Origin: Pantoea sp. CCBC3-3-1
Lineage (GTDB): Bacteria; Pseudomonadota; Gammaproteobacteria; Enterobacterales; Enterobacteriaceae
Assembly (NCBI RefSeq): GCF_007981265.1
Contig: NZ_CP034363.1
Coordinates: 1,240,001-1,304,000 of the forward strand
Direction: 5' to 3'
Length of the DNA: 64,000 nucleotides
The notes under the pieces are model-generated. The model was not told where the DNA came from. It searched no databases and saw only the letters and a list, made by a program, of their open reading frames with translations. Made by a program: the position numbers and the translations under genes. Every line of letters begins with the position of its first letter. The stretch's first letter is position 1. Shown here piece after piece: positions 10,310 through 17,477 of this stretch.

Positions 10310-10533
10310 AGTGCTACTCCTTTGGCGCTATCACCCATGCTCGCCGGGCGATTCTGAGGTGGATTGGAAAGATAATCAATACAGGCAGAACGGAGCACCA
10401 GGTACTTGCCGGACGTTCCGCCAGTCTGCCGGCCGACAAGATCACCGCGCTTTATCATATTACTGACCGTGCGCGGCGAGACTTTAAGGAATGCGGCGGC
10501 TTCCGCCAGGGTGAGCGGTTCATCATTTGCCAT
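10204..10533 (-). CDS. xis: Excisionase-like helix-turn-helix protein
   Basis: A 109-residue protein whose first 55 residues form a MerR/excisionase-type DNA-binding domain ('[26 protein letters not shown]'). The C-terminal part is low-complexity and is encoded in the region overlapping int. Position upstream of int and the overlap suit an excisionase or directionality factor, but the assignment rests on fold and location. Confidence 0.65.
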   Translation of the reverse strand: MANDEPLTLAEAAAFLKVSPRTVSNMIKRGDLVGRQTGGTSGKYLVLRSACIDYLSNPPQNRPASMGDSAKGVALCQSPSEAEYGTVISLPRQAKELGARLALRTRSRP

Positions 10534-10571
10534 AGCGGCCTCTTTGGTTGCGATGATGTGGGGGAGAGTGA

Positions 10572-11120
10572 TTAGCGCTGACGGAGAATTAAGTCACCTT
10601 TTATCAGGGCCTGTTTAATAGTGTTGAATTCCCAACAATAAATATTTGCGTCCACGTACACTCGCAGACCATCACGATAATCATGCTTTTTGCGGGCGAT
10701 GAAGGCCTCTGCTGCTTCGCGGGTGAAATGGCTATTAACGTAATCCCATTCCCATTGGTAGCCGGTCACGGTATGGTCATCCAATTCACCGACCAGATAC
10801 CACTGATCCCGGTCTTCGGCTTTCATAAATTGCTTATCGCACCAGTCCTGCGATTTTTTATTAAGTTCAACCTGTGATTCATAGTCCAGATCATCCCAGT
10901 ATTCCTGGATACTGAGCCAGTGATTATCGTCACAATAAATCATCAGCTGATCCGTATAGTCGGGGTCAATGCCGCTCACCAGCCGCCTGCGTTCAACGAT
11001 AAAAATCGCATCAGCAGTACAATGGTCGCTGACTCCCTCTCCCTCGCAGTGGTATTTAAGGCGGCTTACAAAATCGGCGAATGTTTCGGGTGTAAGCTTG
11101 TCGCCAGTCGCTAAAGTCAT
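10572..11120 (-). CDS. Hypothetical phage protein, 182 aa
   Basis: Acidic, aromatic-rich protein with no membrane segment. A mid-region is rich in W, Y and D ('YCDDNHWLSIQEYWDDLDYE') and a later part reads 'FTREAAEAFIARKKHDY'. It starts inside the stop of the next upstream gene (ATGA overlap) and belongs to the left early operon. Function not recognised. Confidence 0.75.
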   Translation of the reverse strand: MTLATGDKLTPETFADFVSRLKYHCEGEGVSDHCTADAIFIVERRRLVSGIDPDYTDQLMIYCDDNHWLSIQEYWDDLDYESQVELNKKSQDWCDKQFMKAEDRDQWYLVGELDDHTVTGYQWEWDYVNSHFTREAAEAFIARKKHDYRDGLRVYVDANIYCWEFNTIKQALIKGDLILRQR

Positions 11121-11341
11121 GCTTTCATCTCCTTATCCACCACGCGCACGAAGTAGACCAGCCATTGACGGGCCGGGTATCTGCCAGGCGGCAGCGCGGT
11201 GATTAGTTTGGTGTATTTGTCTAACAGAAGGGTAGTAATGCGGTCGTGCTCGGATCGGGGCTTGCCGGTTGTGGCTTTGACTATCTCGGCCCGGCAATTT
11301 CGGGCGACTGACCGCAGGGCGTTTTCAGTCGGCGCGTCCAT
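11117..11341 (-). CDS. Hypothetical phage protein, 74 aa
   Basis: A small basic helical protein ('NALRSVARNCRAEIVKAT', then 'PGRYPARQWLVYFVRVVDKEMKA'). It overlaps the following gene by four bases and abuts the preceding one, so the three are translationally linked. No function recognised. Confidence 0.65.
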   Translation of the reverse strand: MDAPTENALRSVARNCRAEIVKATTGKPRSEHDRITTLLLDKYTKLITALPPGRYPARQWLVYFVRVVDKEMKA

Positions 11342-11551
11342 TCATGCTATACGCCGCTGACTTTCAGCCCACAAAAACACCTCGTGGTCGTGGCGGCAAT
11401 CCTTGTCGCAATAGTGACCGAATGCTATCGGTTCCTCGCACCAGTGGCACTCGCCGGTGTAAACCATTTTAGGCACCGGCCGGTTAGCCAGGGCAACTTC
11501 AATCATCTGCTGCTCACGGGCAGCTGCTTCATCTAAAATATCAGCGTGCAT
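11342..11551 (-). CDS. Small zinc-binding phage protein
   Basis: A 69-residue protein with a Cys4-like cluster 'CHWCEEPIAFGHYCDKDC', suggesting a structural zinc as in the small DksA/TraR-type phage proteins, though the spacing is shorter. The start at 11551 has AGGAG eight bases upstream; the longer frame lacks this. Early left operon. Confidence 0.65.
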   Translation of the reverse strand: MHADILDEAAAREQQMIEVALANRPVPKMVYTGECHWCEEPIAFGHYCDKDCRHDHEVFLWAESQRRIA

Positions 11552-11581
11552 ATCTGTTACTCCTAAAATTTGGGCGTAAAA

Positions 11582-11602
11582 AAACCACCGCTTGGGTGGT
11601 TT
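11582..11602 (-). terminator. Intrinsic terminator in left operon
   Basis: On the minus strand AACCACC-CAAGC-GGTGGTT is followed by a T-run. It lies between the 80-aa and 69-aa genes and would stop leftward transcription unless antiterminated by N. Confidence 0.8.
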
Positions 11603-11620
11603 CAATTAGTTGAGACTGCG

Positions 11621-11863
11621 TTATTTGACGTATGGTTCTGGATTATGCTGAATAATGGCGCTTTTTATTTCATGGTCATTTAGACTTCTGCTCATGAAAT
11701 GAGCCACTAAATATTCATTCCCGTCATTATGTAGGAAGGCTTTAATCCTTCGATGATCGACATGTCCAGTATTTTCATCCTCGTTACTTAGTACTTGACT
11801 CCCTTCTTTAATTTTCATTTTAAAAGAGTTACCAGCATCATCAAAAACTATACAATCATCCAT
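11621..11863 (-). CDS. Hypothetical protein, 80 aa
   Basis: An acidic small protein starting 'MDDCIVFDDAGNSFKMKIKEG' less its last residue; the start at 11863 has a purine-rich SD (GGAAATGAAAG). It is AT-richer than its neighbours and directly followed by a terminator, which suggests a self-contained insertion. No function recognised. Confidence 0.55.
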   Translation of the reverse strand: MDDCIVFDDAGNSFKMKIKEGSQVLSNEDENTGHVDHRRIKAFLHNDGNEYLVAHFMSRSLNDHEIKSAIIQHNPEPYVK

Positions 11864-11867
11864 TCTT

Positions 11868-12011
11868 TCATTTCCTTCCGGTAGACCGGGTTGATTCCCG
11901 TGCAAACCTCATCGACTCTCCACGGTAAAACTTGAGTCTGTCCCTGAAATATTTCTTAAGTGATCCCGGCTGTTGCATCTCTACTTGCTTATAGATAACC
12001 GGTTTTTTCAT
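11868..12011 (-). CDS. Possible small basic protein, 47 aa
   Basis: An ATG-started frame ending four bases before the 80-aa gene, beginning 'MKKPVIYKQVEMQQPG' and rich in Lys/Arg. The frame is open well upstream of this ATG without another start codon, so it could be the remainder of a longer gene. The SD is weak. Confidence 0.35.
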   Translation of the reverse strand: MKKPVIYKQVEMQQPGSLKKYFRDRLKFYRGESMRFARESTRSTGRK

Positions 12012-12100
12012 GCACTTCTTTTGAGGGATGCCTGAAACAGCTAAATCCGCGTTTACTCTGTCGCGCTCTTTTCTACTGCGTGTTGCTAAGTTATGGAGCG

Positions 12101-12325
12101 TTACTTTTGCTGTCCATCTGCTGTGCGCCCTCGTTTTTTCCGCAAGTCATATGGTGACCTGTACGTATCAGCTGCTTTGACCATTCCGTTGGAAAATTTT
12201 TCGCCATTCGCTGTATCAATTTGCAGTTTGATATGACTGTACTTAGAAAGCATGTATCGATGACTCTCTGCGGGAGTCATCTGAGAAATAAGAGTTTTTT
12301 CTTTTTTTCTTATGCTTCTGGACAT
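12101..12325 (-). CDS. Hypothetical basic protein, 74 aa
   Basis: A Lys/Arg-rich protein ('MSRSIRKKEKTLISQMTPAE' at the start, 'LRKKRGRTADG' at the end), with an AGGAG-type SD upstream. No recognised domain. Sits in the left early operon between the PAPS-reductase-like gene and small ORFs. Confidence 0.5.
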   Translation of the reverse strand: MSRSIRKKEKTLISQMTPAESHRYMLSKYSHIKLQIDTANGEKFSNGMVKAADTYRSPYDLRKKRGRTADGQQK

Positions 12326-12439
12326 AGGCGTCGTTCTCCTTGACTAGGGATATCGCTTACTGAATGACTTCTGTACAATCAAATTACGCCGTCTTTCTCG
12401 ATAACGCCACTAACATTGTATTCAGTCATTTTATAGCTC

Positions 12440-13297
12440 CTAAAATTCGAGTTCTAATTGACTTGAGAACACTTCGCACGATTCCGAACAGCTGCCTGTG
12501 TCCAGTTTCTTTGCGCGGATCATGCGCTCCAGCAAGTCGTTGTAATCGTGGTCGGCATACATCTTGGCGATGCCGTCGAGCGACAGGTGTCCGCGGTACA
12601 TAACGTCTTTCGGCGTTGCGCGATGCCCGTCACGAACGTGCCGGCCGGTTACGCATTTCTCAAAAAGCAGCTTCATTCCCGGCTCGTCTTTAGTTGCCAG
12701 GCCAAGTTTGTGGGTGGATTTTTTGATGCAGAAAATGCAGTTGCCGAGGTGCTCGGGTATTTGCAGATCGAAAGGTTGGGTTTTCCACCAGTCGAGAACA
12801 TCCTGTTTCTCGAAGTCGGAAATTTCAGCCAGAAAACGGATGCCATCCTTTTTTGCCAAGCGGCGTGGCTCATCTGCCCGGATGCCCAACCACGTCGTGT
12901 AATTCCCTTTACCGAAAGTATCCTCGCAATATTTCCTGAACGGCTGGAGCTTCATCCGGTCAGTACAGAACGCGCCGCCGATGTAAGGCGTGCCGTACTT
13001 TTTGACCATATCCATGAATGGCTTCATGGCTGGCATGCGGGTCTGAATATCCTTCGGCTCCCAGACTGTGTAGCCGTTCCCCTCTCCAAGCTCCGGGTTT
13101 ATCTCAACCTGTAAGCAGGTGAGTGGGATATCCCAGAATTTCACGACCTCCCGCACGAACCGGTACGTCATCGGGTGCTCTGCGCCGGTGTCCATGAAAA
13201 TGTAGTGAACATCTTCACCGGCCTTTCTGCGCTGCTCCATTAGGTAAACGAGATAGGCAGACGTCCTGCCGCCTGAGAAACTAACGACATGAGTCAT
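12440..13297 (-). CDS. PAPS-reductase-like PP-loop protein
   Basis: A 285-residue member of the phosphoadenosine-phosphosulfate reductase/ATP-sulfurylase-type superfamily. The PP-loop is at the very N-terminus ('VVSFSGGRTSAYL'), followed by 'FMDTGAEHPMTY' and 'GIRADEPRRL'. Cysteines in 'GAFCTDRMK', 'GNCIFCIKKS' and 'GSCSESC' could hold a metal or Fe-S centre. Relatives occur in many phages with no settled role; use of sulfur or adenylation chemistry on nucleic acid is possible (inference). It lies downstream of exo on the same strand. Confidence 0.85.
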   Translation of the reverse strand: MTHVVSFSGGRTSAYLVYLMEQRRKAGEDVHYIFMDTGAEHPMTYRFVREVVKFWDIPLTCLQVEINPELGEGNGYTVWEPKDIQTRMPAMKPFMDMVKKYGTPYIGGAFCTDRMKLQPFRKYCEDTFGKGNYTTWLGIRADEPRRLAKKDGIRFLAEISDFEKQDVLDWWKTQPFDLQIPEHLGNCIFCIKKSTHKLGLATKDEPGMKLLFEKCVTGRHVRDGHRATPKDVMYRGHLSLDGIAKMYADHDYNDLLERMIRAKKLDTGSCSESCEVFSSQLELEF

Positions 13298-13336
13298 ACC
13301 TGCTCCTGTTGGGCCAGGCGAGCTGGCCGGGGAGGG

Positions 13337-14020
13337 TTATTTCCACTGGTCGCCAAATTCGAAACCTATTTCTGCCAGCGCCAAATCCATCTTTTCGATG
13401 AACTCCGGCACTGCCTCTTCAAAACTGGCGATATATTTTTCGTCGCGTTCGACGATGACGTGATGAATACCTTCGCGCTTCATGCGCGGATCGTAATTTG
13501 CGAAATACCAGGCATCCTTTCCCGTTACCCACATGCTGTATTGCACCTGAGCCATATACGCCGATTTAATGGCATCAAATCCGCCCAGGCGGAATTTCAT
13601 GAAGTCGCGGGAAGTGAAGGGGCACTTCAGCTCAAGGCCGTGCCCGTCACTGCACAGGCCGTCAGGCGAGCAAGCGGTACGCATGGTTTCATCGCGGTAT
13701 AGGATCGGCGCTTCTGTCACATCAACGCCTGATGTGAACTCGAAAAGCACCCGCGCTGATTCTTCGTGCTGCTTGCCCCACGCCAGCGCTTTCGCGTTAA
13801 CCTCTGGCGCGACGCCGGTACAGACTTCGGCCAGCAGCGTATGGAAGTAAGAGGCTTTCATGTCTGGCCACTTCGTGCCGCTTCGGGGCTTCGCGATGAC
13901 GTTTGAAACTTCGGAGGCTGTGATAACGCCCAGGCGCAGGCGTTGCCAGTCTTCGCCTCCTTGCTCGATAACCCGAACATCAACGCCGGTGCGCTGTAGG
14001 ATCAGATCGGTTTCTATCAT
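13337..14020 (-). CDS. exo: Phage exonuclease (YqaJ/lambda Exo-like)
   Basis: A 227-residue double-strand-DNA 5'-3' exonuclease of the YqaJ family, partner of the adjacent RecT. It has the N-terminal '[14 protein letters not shown]' box, the catalytic 'CSPDGLC...HGLELKCP' (Asp, then Glu-x-Lys) and the '[19 protein letters not shown]' segment. Its ATG overlaps the RecT stop by four bases, so exonuclease and annealing protein are co-translated. Confidence 0.9.
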   Translation of the reverse strand: MIETDLILQRTGVDVRVIEQGGEDWQRLRLGVITASEVSNVIAKPRSGTKWPDMKASYFHTLLAEVCTGVAPEVNAKALAWGKQHEESARVLFEFTSGVDVTEAPILYRDETMRTACSPDGLCSDGHGLELKCPFTSRDFMKFRLGGFDAIKSAYMAQVQYSMWVTGKDAWYFANYDPRMKREGIHHVIVERDEKYIASFEEAVPEFIEKMDLALAEIGFEFGDQWK

Positions 14021-14952
14021 GCTGCCGCCTTAGATTTCTTTTGAAGGAAGTCCAGAGCTTTCACAGCCTCCACCTCGGTCATATCCGCCGGAGAGGTGAT
14101 AGGACGCCGGAATATGTTGGAACACAGCGGGAGCATGTCGGTATCCCACGTCTTATCCATCGCTAAAAGTAGATCGGTGATGCTCTGGATGGTCTGCTCG
14201 CTGGCTGGTGAGACGTCACGCTCTGGAGTCTTATCCTGATTGAAGTTGATACCTTCGCCGCCTTCGGTGTTTACATAGTCGATAGCTGCGTCTAGGCGCT
14301 CACGGCGCGGCCAGTACTTCGCCGCCTGCTTCACGACCGTCTTAAGGATCATTTGCTCTTCGTCAGTCACCCACGGGCATTTTTTCGAGCTGTCCTGTTG
14401 GTATTTCTTCCAGGCTTCTGAGCGATCGCGGATGGAAAAAATATCCTCCGCGCGCATGGTGTGTGTGAGGTAATCCCCTTCATCGGTTTTAACGACCGTA
14501 TAGGCGCCAACCACATCCCCGCGCTGCTCGATGGTGTCGAACTCGTTAAACTCATGCGTAGGCGGCCGGTCGATTCCGGTTCGCATGAACCTGTCATTTT
14601 TTCTGACGATCGCAGACTGGCACCATTTAATCGCGCCGGACTGCTGGGCAATGTGCATCAGGCCCATATAGCTAATATCGAGACAAATGGAGCCTTTGCG
14701 CGGCACCAGATACGCCAGTTTCTGTGCAGGGTTAAGCGTGATGCCAATCGCTGCGATATTCATTACAGCGCTGCGAGTGGTAACCTGATTTTGCGCGGCC
14801 ACCTTGGCCAGAAAATCGTTATTGGCGAATATCTGCATTGCAAATTCCAGCTCCCGCTTGAACGTCAGCGAAGGCTCCTTACAAACCTGCTCAAACTCTG
14901 CTTTGAGCGGTTTAACGATCTCGAATACCTGATTAACCAGTTGCTGGTTCAT
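14017..14952 (-). CDS. recT: RecT-family single-strand annealing protein
   Basis: A 311-residue recombinase that anneals complementary single strands; it occupies the place of lambda Bet. The conserved core is visible: '[21 protein letters not shown]', '[14 protein letters not shown]' and '[18 protein letters not shown]' region, with an acidic C-terminal tail. It starts one base inside the preceding stop codon. Confidence 0.92.
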   Translation of the reverse strand: MNQQLVNQVFEIVKPLKAEFEQVCKEPSLTFKRELEFAMQIFANNDFLAKVAAQNQVTTRSAVMNIAAIGITLNPAQKLAYLVPRKGSICLDISYMGLMHIAQQSGAIKWCQSAIVRKNDRFMRTGIDRPPTHEFNEFDTIEQRGDVVGAYTVVKTDEGDYLTHTMRAEDIFSIRDRSEAWKKYQQDSSKKCPWVTDEEQMILKTVVKQAAKYWPRRERLDAAIDYVNTEGGEGINFNQDKTPERDVSPASEQTIQSITDLLLAMDKTWDTDMLPLCSNIFRRPITSPADMTEVEAVKALDFLQKKSKAAA

Positions 14953-15266
14953 TACGCTACCTCGTTATAAGAATACCGGGATTTCCATATGCGCTCGGCC
15001 AGTGCCTGCTCTTCGAACTTCGTCAGATAATCCCAAAAGAATTTGTGCGCCATTTCCTGTGCATCTACGCCATCCTGAGCGCGGCCAACTAAATCGATAT
15101 CTCTGCCAGAACTGACAAGGAAAACAGCCATAGCGGACTCCACAGGGTTGTGCTTGATGCGCTCAACTTCCTGTTCAACGGTGGCATAAACCTGTTCGTG
15201 CTCCGTCTCGGTAAACGCAGCGATGATGGATTCGATTTCCTGACGGTCTTTGAAATTCAGCTGCAT
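14952..15266 (-). CDS. Hypothetical protein in Gam position, 104 aa
   Basis: A helical acidic protein ('IAAFTETEHEQVYATVEQEV') located between the Kil-like gene and RecT, where lambda has gam. It is shorter than Gam (138 aa) and shows no clear Gam sequence, so a role as host-nuclease inhibitor is only a positional guess. Start 15266 has GGAGGT seven bases upstream. Confidence 0.65.
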   Translation of the reverse strand: MQLNFKDRQEIESIIAAFTETEHEQVYATVEQEVERIKHNPVESAMAVFLVSSGRDIDLVGRAQDGVDAQEMAHKFFWDYLTKFEEQALAERIWKSRYSYNEVA

Positions 15267-15370
15267 AAAAGGCACCTCCGCGCCATGTTGTGTGCTGCGA
15301 TCCACATCATTGCGTCATGAGTCATGACAGCTACCCGGGCCATGCTACGTGCGATGCTGATGCTTTCCAT
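15257..15370 (-). CDS. kil: Kil-like small protein, 37 aa
   Basis: Too short for routine gene calling. It begins at ATG overlapping the cIII stop (TAATG) and ends inside the start of the 104-aa gene. The pattern 'ARSMARVAVMTHDAMMWIAA' followed by 'HNMARR' resembles lambdoid Kil proteins (S-x-A-x-x-A, GD-x-x-MW, M-R-R), which block FtsZ ring formation. The order cIII-kil is that of lambda. Confidence 0.5.
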   Translation of the reverse strand: MESISIARSMARVAVMTHDAMMWIAAHNMARRCLLCS

Positions 15371-15501
15371 TACGGCCTCCCGGGCTGCATTAAAGCGTCG
15401 ATAAGGTTGCGCCATCCTGTGCGAAGGCGACGTGTAATAGTTTCGAGTAGTGATTCAGAGCGGCCAGCAACAGGCCACCCTGCAACGGCAAACTGTTGCA
15501 T
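15370..15501 (-). CDS. cIII: Lysogeny regulator CIII
   Basis: A 43-residue homologue of lambda CIII, the inhibitor of FtsH protease that stabilises CII. It reads 'MQQFAVAGWPVAGRSESLL' and continues 'ITRRLRTGWRNLIDALMQPG', matching lambda CIII almost residue for residue through the amphipathic helix. AAGGA lies six bases before the ATG. An in-frame ATG 27 bases upstream is unlikely to be used. Confidence 0.9.
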   Translation of the reverse strand: MQQFAVAGWPVAGRSESLLETITRRLRTGWRNLIDALMQPGRP

Positions 15502-15572
15502 AGCTATTCCTTGGTTATTTGGTTGCATAACGGAGAGGCCTCTGTGAAGCCGCTTTGTTATGGGCGAAAAAA

Positions 15573-15592
15573 AACCGCCTCAGTGGGCGGTT
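15573..15592 (-). terminator. Intrinsic terminator between N and cIII
   Basis: On the minus strand ACCGCC / GGCGGT stem with an eight-T tail (bases 15566-15573). Position downstream of N and upstream of cIII corresponds to a tL-type terminator read through by N-modified polymerase. Confidence 0.8.
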
Positions 15593-15630
15593 GGTGGTAA
15601 TGTATATTTTTTATTTGATGGGGTAAAAAA

Positions 15631-15918
15631 ATGACGGATTCATGTCCTTTATGTGATGGCATTGCTAATCAAAAACCTGTTGATAAAGACAATGCTTTCA
15701 AGGTTTTTTGCGCAACGTGCGGTAATTTTGTAATTTCCAAAATTGTCATCAAAAGACTCATAAACGAATGGGCTACTATGCGAGAAGCCTTAGTTCATGA
15801 AGCATTAGATGCTCGTAATAATGGCCACCATCTTGACATCACTCAGAAAATCGAAAGCGGTAAAACAGTATTGGATTGCAAAAAAATAACGGATATTGAT
15901 TTTTTAGCTATCAAATAA
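15631..15918 (+). CDS. Zinc-ribbon protein on opposite strand, 95 aa
   Basis: An AT-rich gene running against the left operon. The N-terminus has CxxC pairs ('CPLCDG' and 'CATCGN') that would bind one zinc, followed by a helical part. It has a GGGGT SD and its own AT-rich upstream region, as expected for a gene expressed from the prophage. Its end overlaps the N gene end by eight bases. Function not recognised. Confidence 0.6.
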   Translation: MTDSCPLCDGIANQKPVDKDNAFKVFCATCGNFVISKIVIKRLINEWATMREALVHEALDARNNGHHLDITQKIESGKTVLDCKKITDIDFLAIK

Positions 15919-16183
15919 GGGGAATACTTTTCCCACGCATCTTCTGGCGGGCATTTGTGATCTGGCCGTAAGGGTTATTCACCTTGCGGTACTGTGGGTT
16001 CTCGCGAGTCACAGCTTCCGGAACTGGCTTGCTGCGCAGCTTCATCTTGTACTCAGTGCTGTTCATTGCTTTGTTGACGCGATCAGAGCAGCCGGTCACT
16101 GATGTTTGGCGCTCAGCTGCACGTTTTGCTCTGCGGCGATTTCTGGCGTTATCAGAGGCCAGATAGGTGATTACTATTGTCAT
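15911..16183 (-). CDS. N: N transcription antitermination protein
   Basis: A 90-residue N protein. The C-terminus 'NARQKMRGKSIPLI' is nearly identical to lambda N ('RQKIKGKSIPLI'). The N-terminus holds the arginine-rich boxB-binding motif 'DNARNRRRAKRAAERQ', comparable to the lambda N ARM. The start at 16183 has GGAGG five bases upstream. Unlike lambda, two other genes and a terminator lie between nutL and N, so N itself seems to need readthrough (inference). Confidence 0.88.
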   Translation of the reverse strand: MTIVITYLASDNARNRRRAKRAAERQTSVTGCSDRVNKAMNSTEYKMKLRSKPVPEAVTRENPQYRKVNNPYGQITNARQKMRGKSIPLI

Positions 16184-16198
16184 GACTACCTCCGGTAA

Positions 16199-16386
16199 TT
16201 GGCTTTGGTTGGGAAGACCCTCTATGGGTGACCTCCACGATCTCATCGTGGTGCTCTAAGCTTTACCGACATCCAGCCTCTCATCGTGCGCACTCTGAGA
16301 AACTATCCTTCAGCTATTGCAACCGTCACCGCCATCTAGAATGGCCGATTACCGGTTAACACTGAGCTACCGCCCACCAAAGCCAA
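16199..16386 (-). other. Structured leader upstream of N
   Basis: About 290 bp without a gene (16184-16475). TTGGCTTTGGT at 16199-16209 is exactly complementary to ACCAAAGCCAA at 16376-16386, so 11 bp can close a loop of 166 nt ending just before the N ribosome-binding site. Inside is a perfect 7-bp hairpin CCACGAT-CTC-ATCGTGG (16232-16248). The 5' part of the RNA contains a tRNA-like GGTAGCTCAGTG. Lambda N also has a large RNase III-processed leader stem, so a similar control is possible. Confidence 0.45.
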
Positions 16387-16446
16387 CTTGACTTTGGTTC
16401 CCCGCATTTCGGCGGAGACAAACCCCATCAACGCCTAATAGAGAGC

Positions 16447-16471
16447 AATAAAAAACCCGCCGAAGCGGGTT
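16447..16471 (-). terminator. Intrinsic terminator upstream of N
   Basis: On the minus strand AACCCGC-TTCG-GCGGGTT followed by TTTTATT. It comes directly after the 92-aa gene and before the N leader, placing N downstream of a terminator of the pL transcript. Confidence 0.85.
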
Positions 16472-16475
16472 ATTG

Positions 16476-16754
16476 TTAGGACCATTTCTTTCGCGGGTCT
16501 CGTTGGTGAGCGTGATTTACTACTGAATGCATCGCATCACCTCCGCCACTTTCCAGAATCGGGTCTTTGGTGATGTTCTCAATGCCCCCGCTCGCTTTTT
16601 CTGCAAGTGTTGCAGCCCTGCTACCAGTCAATTCATTTGCAATCCGTCGCTCAAGCGAAGCTTCTGAGCTTCGCTGGTCTCGCTGACGCTGGCGCTCATC
16701 TCTGCGCCTGTTTCGGGCATTATCCTTTGCAGGCTTCACAATTATCTTGACCAT
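16476..16754 (-). CDS. Arginine-rich N-like protein, 92 aa
   Basis: Near its N-terminus it carries 'KDNARNRRRDERQRQRDQR', sharing DNARNRRR with the N protein encoded next. The rest lacks the GKSIPLI end of N. This suggests an RNA-binding paralogue of N or a competitor for boxB (inference). The start at 16754 has GGTGGA upstream. The stop abuts a terminator. Confidence 0.6.
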   Translation of the reverse strand: MVKIIVKPAKDNARNRRRDERQRQRDQRSSEASLERRIANELTGSRAATLAEKASGGIENITKDPILESGGGDAMHSVVNHAHQRDPRKKWS

Positions 16755-16856
16755 ATATCCACCAGATTGTGAGTTTGAAACAACCTTAATTCTTTTTCTT
16801 ATCAGTCGCCATAGCACGGTTGAATTGCGCGACTGAATATTCACATACAAGGGTTG

Positions 16857-17099
16857 CTATCTGGCAGTCACAGTATCGACCACCTTTCGATGGCCCGCAC
16901 TGTAAAGCGCTACCTCTGCCATACAGACCGCGCCGTTTGTCTTGGCATCACGGGGTGATGGAGTTGACAAGGCCTTCTCGACTCTCTGGTTGCAGCTGGA
17001 TAACATGGTCACAATGCGCCGCTCGAAACGTTGCTGTCCAATTTGCTCAGCTGCTTTCTTTGCGTTGAATGCCGCCATACGACGTTGATTTCTGTTCAT
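16857..17099 (-). CDS. Small basic protein of the pL leader, 80 aa
   Basis: First gene after nutL. It starts 'MNRNQRRMAAFNAKKAAEQ', a basic helix of ARM type, and includes 'NQRVEKALSTPSPRD' that vaguely parallels 'SDRVNKAMNSTEYK' in N. Possible distant N paralogue; this is a weak similarity read by eye. Confidence 0.5.
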   Translation of the reverse strand: MNRNQRRMAAFNAKKAAEQIGQQRFERRIVTMLSSCNQRVEKALSTPSPRDAKTNGAVCMAEVALYSAGHRKVVDTVTAR

Positions 17100-17114
17100 G
17101 GGTTTTCCTCAATG

Positions 17115-17246
17115 AGTGCTTGGGTGGTGAGGTGGCGTGACATTGTGGCTCTGGTCTCAGCTGCGCCGACTGCCATCCCGATTCGCTCATGCTCTGAGAA
17201 GCAATCCGCGTTACTTTTAGGCTCGGACACCTCACCCCGAAGCACT
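17115..17246 (-). other. Long inverted repeat in pL leader
   Basis: AGTGCTTGGGTGGTGAGGTG (17115-17134) faces ACCTCACCCCGAAGCACT (17229-17246). With a small bulge, about 16 pairs could form in the leader RNA between nutL and the first gene. The region 17100-17477 otherwise holds nutL, pL, the OL operators and the cI terminator, and no gene. Confidence 0.45.
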
Positions 17247-17254
17247 CGCCTCGG

Positions 17255-17289
17255 CCTGTGTATTCACAGGGTCATATTGTTAAAGAGCA
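17255..17289 (-). promoter_or_regulatory. nutL: boxA and boxB
   Basis: On the minus strand, boxA TGCTCTTTAACA (17278-17289) equals the consensus Nus-factor boxA. It is followed after seven bases by the hairpin CCTGTG-AATA-CACAGG (17255-17270), the boxB bound by N. It lies between pL and the first left-operon gene. Confidence 0.85.
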
Positions 17290-17332
17290 GAATCAGCAGA
17301 CTGTGTAGCGGTGTGTCGTGCTGATGGGATAA

Positions 17333-17362
17333 AATATACAGACAAAACTGTTAAATGGTCAA
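17333..17362 (-). promoter_or_regulatory. Early leftward promoter pL
   Basis: On the minus strand TTGACC (17357-17362), an 18-bp spacer, then TATATT (17333-17338). Two operator sites overlap the two hexamers, so CI and Cro would block it. Confidence 0.75.
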
Positions 17363-17396
17363 CAGGTAAAACTGTATTAATTAACGGTAAAACTGT
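17338..17396. promoter_or_regulatory. OL operators (three ACAG-N6-CTGT sites)
   Basis: ACAGACAAAACTGT (17338-17351), ACAGGTAAAACTGT (17362-17375) and AACGGTAAAACTGT (17383-17396). They share the half-site with the three sites at OR and are spaced 24 and 21 bp apart. CI/Cro control of pL. Confidence 0.85.
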
Positions 17397-17442
17397 ATGT
17401 TGCTGTATTGGAAACAGATTTAATTTTGTAAAGGCGAAAAAA

Positions 17443-17461
17443 AACCGCCCGTAGGCGGCTT
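17443..17461 (-). terminator. Intrinsic terminator after cI
   Basis: On the minus strand GCCGCC-TACG-GGCGGT with an eight-T tail, 17 bases after the cI stop. It isolates the repressor transcript from the pL region. Confidence 0.8.
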
Positions 17462-17477
17462 ATTCGGTATGGCGGGG

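Noticed and set aside
16321..16384. Possible phage tRNA with anticodon CTA on the minus strand
   Set aside because: GGTAGCTCAGTG and a GCCA-TTCTAGA-TGGC hairpin look tRNA-like, but there is no D-stem partner, no T arm and no matching acceptor end.
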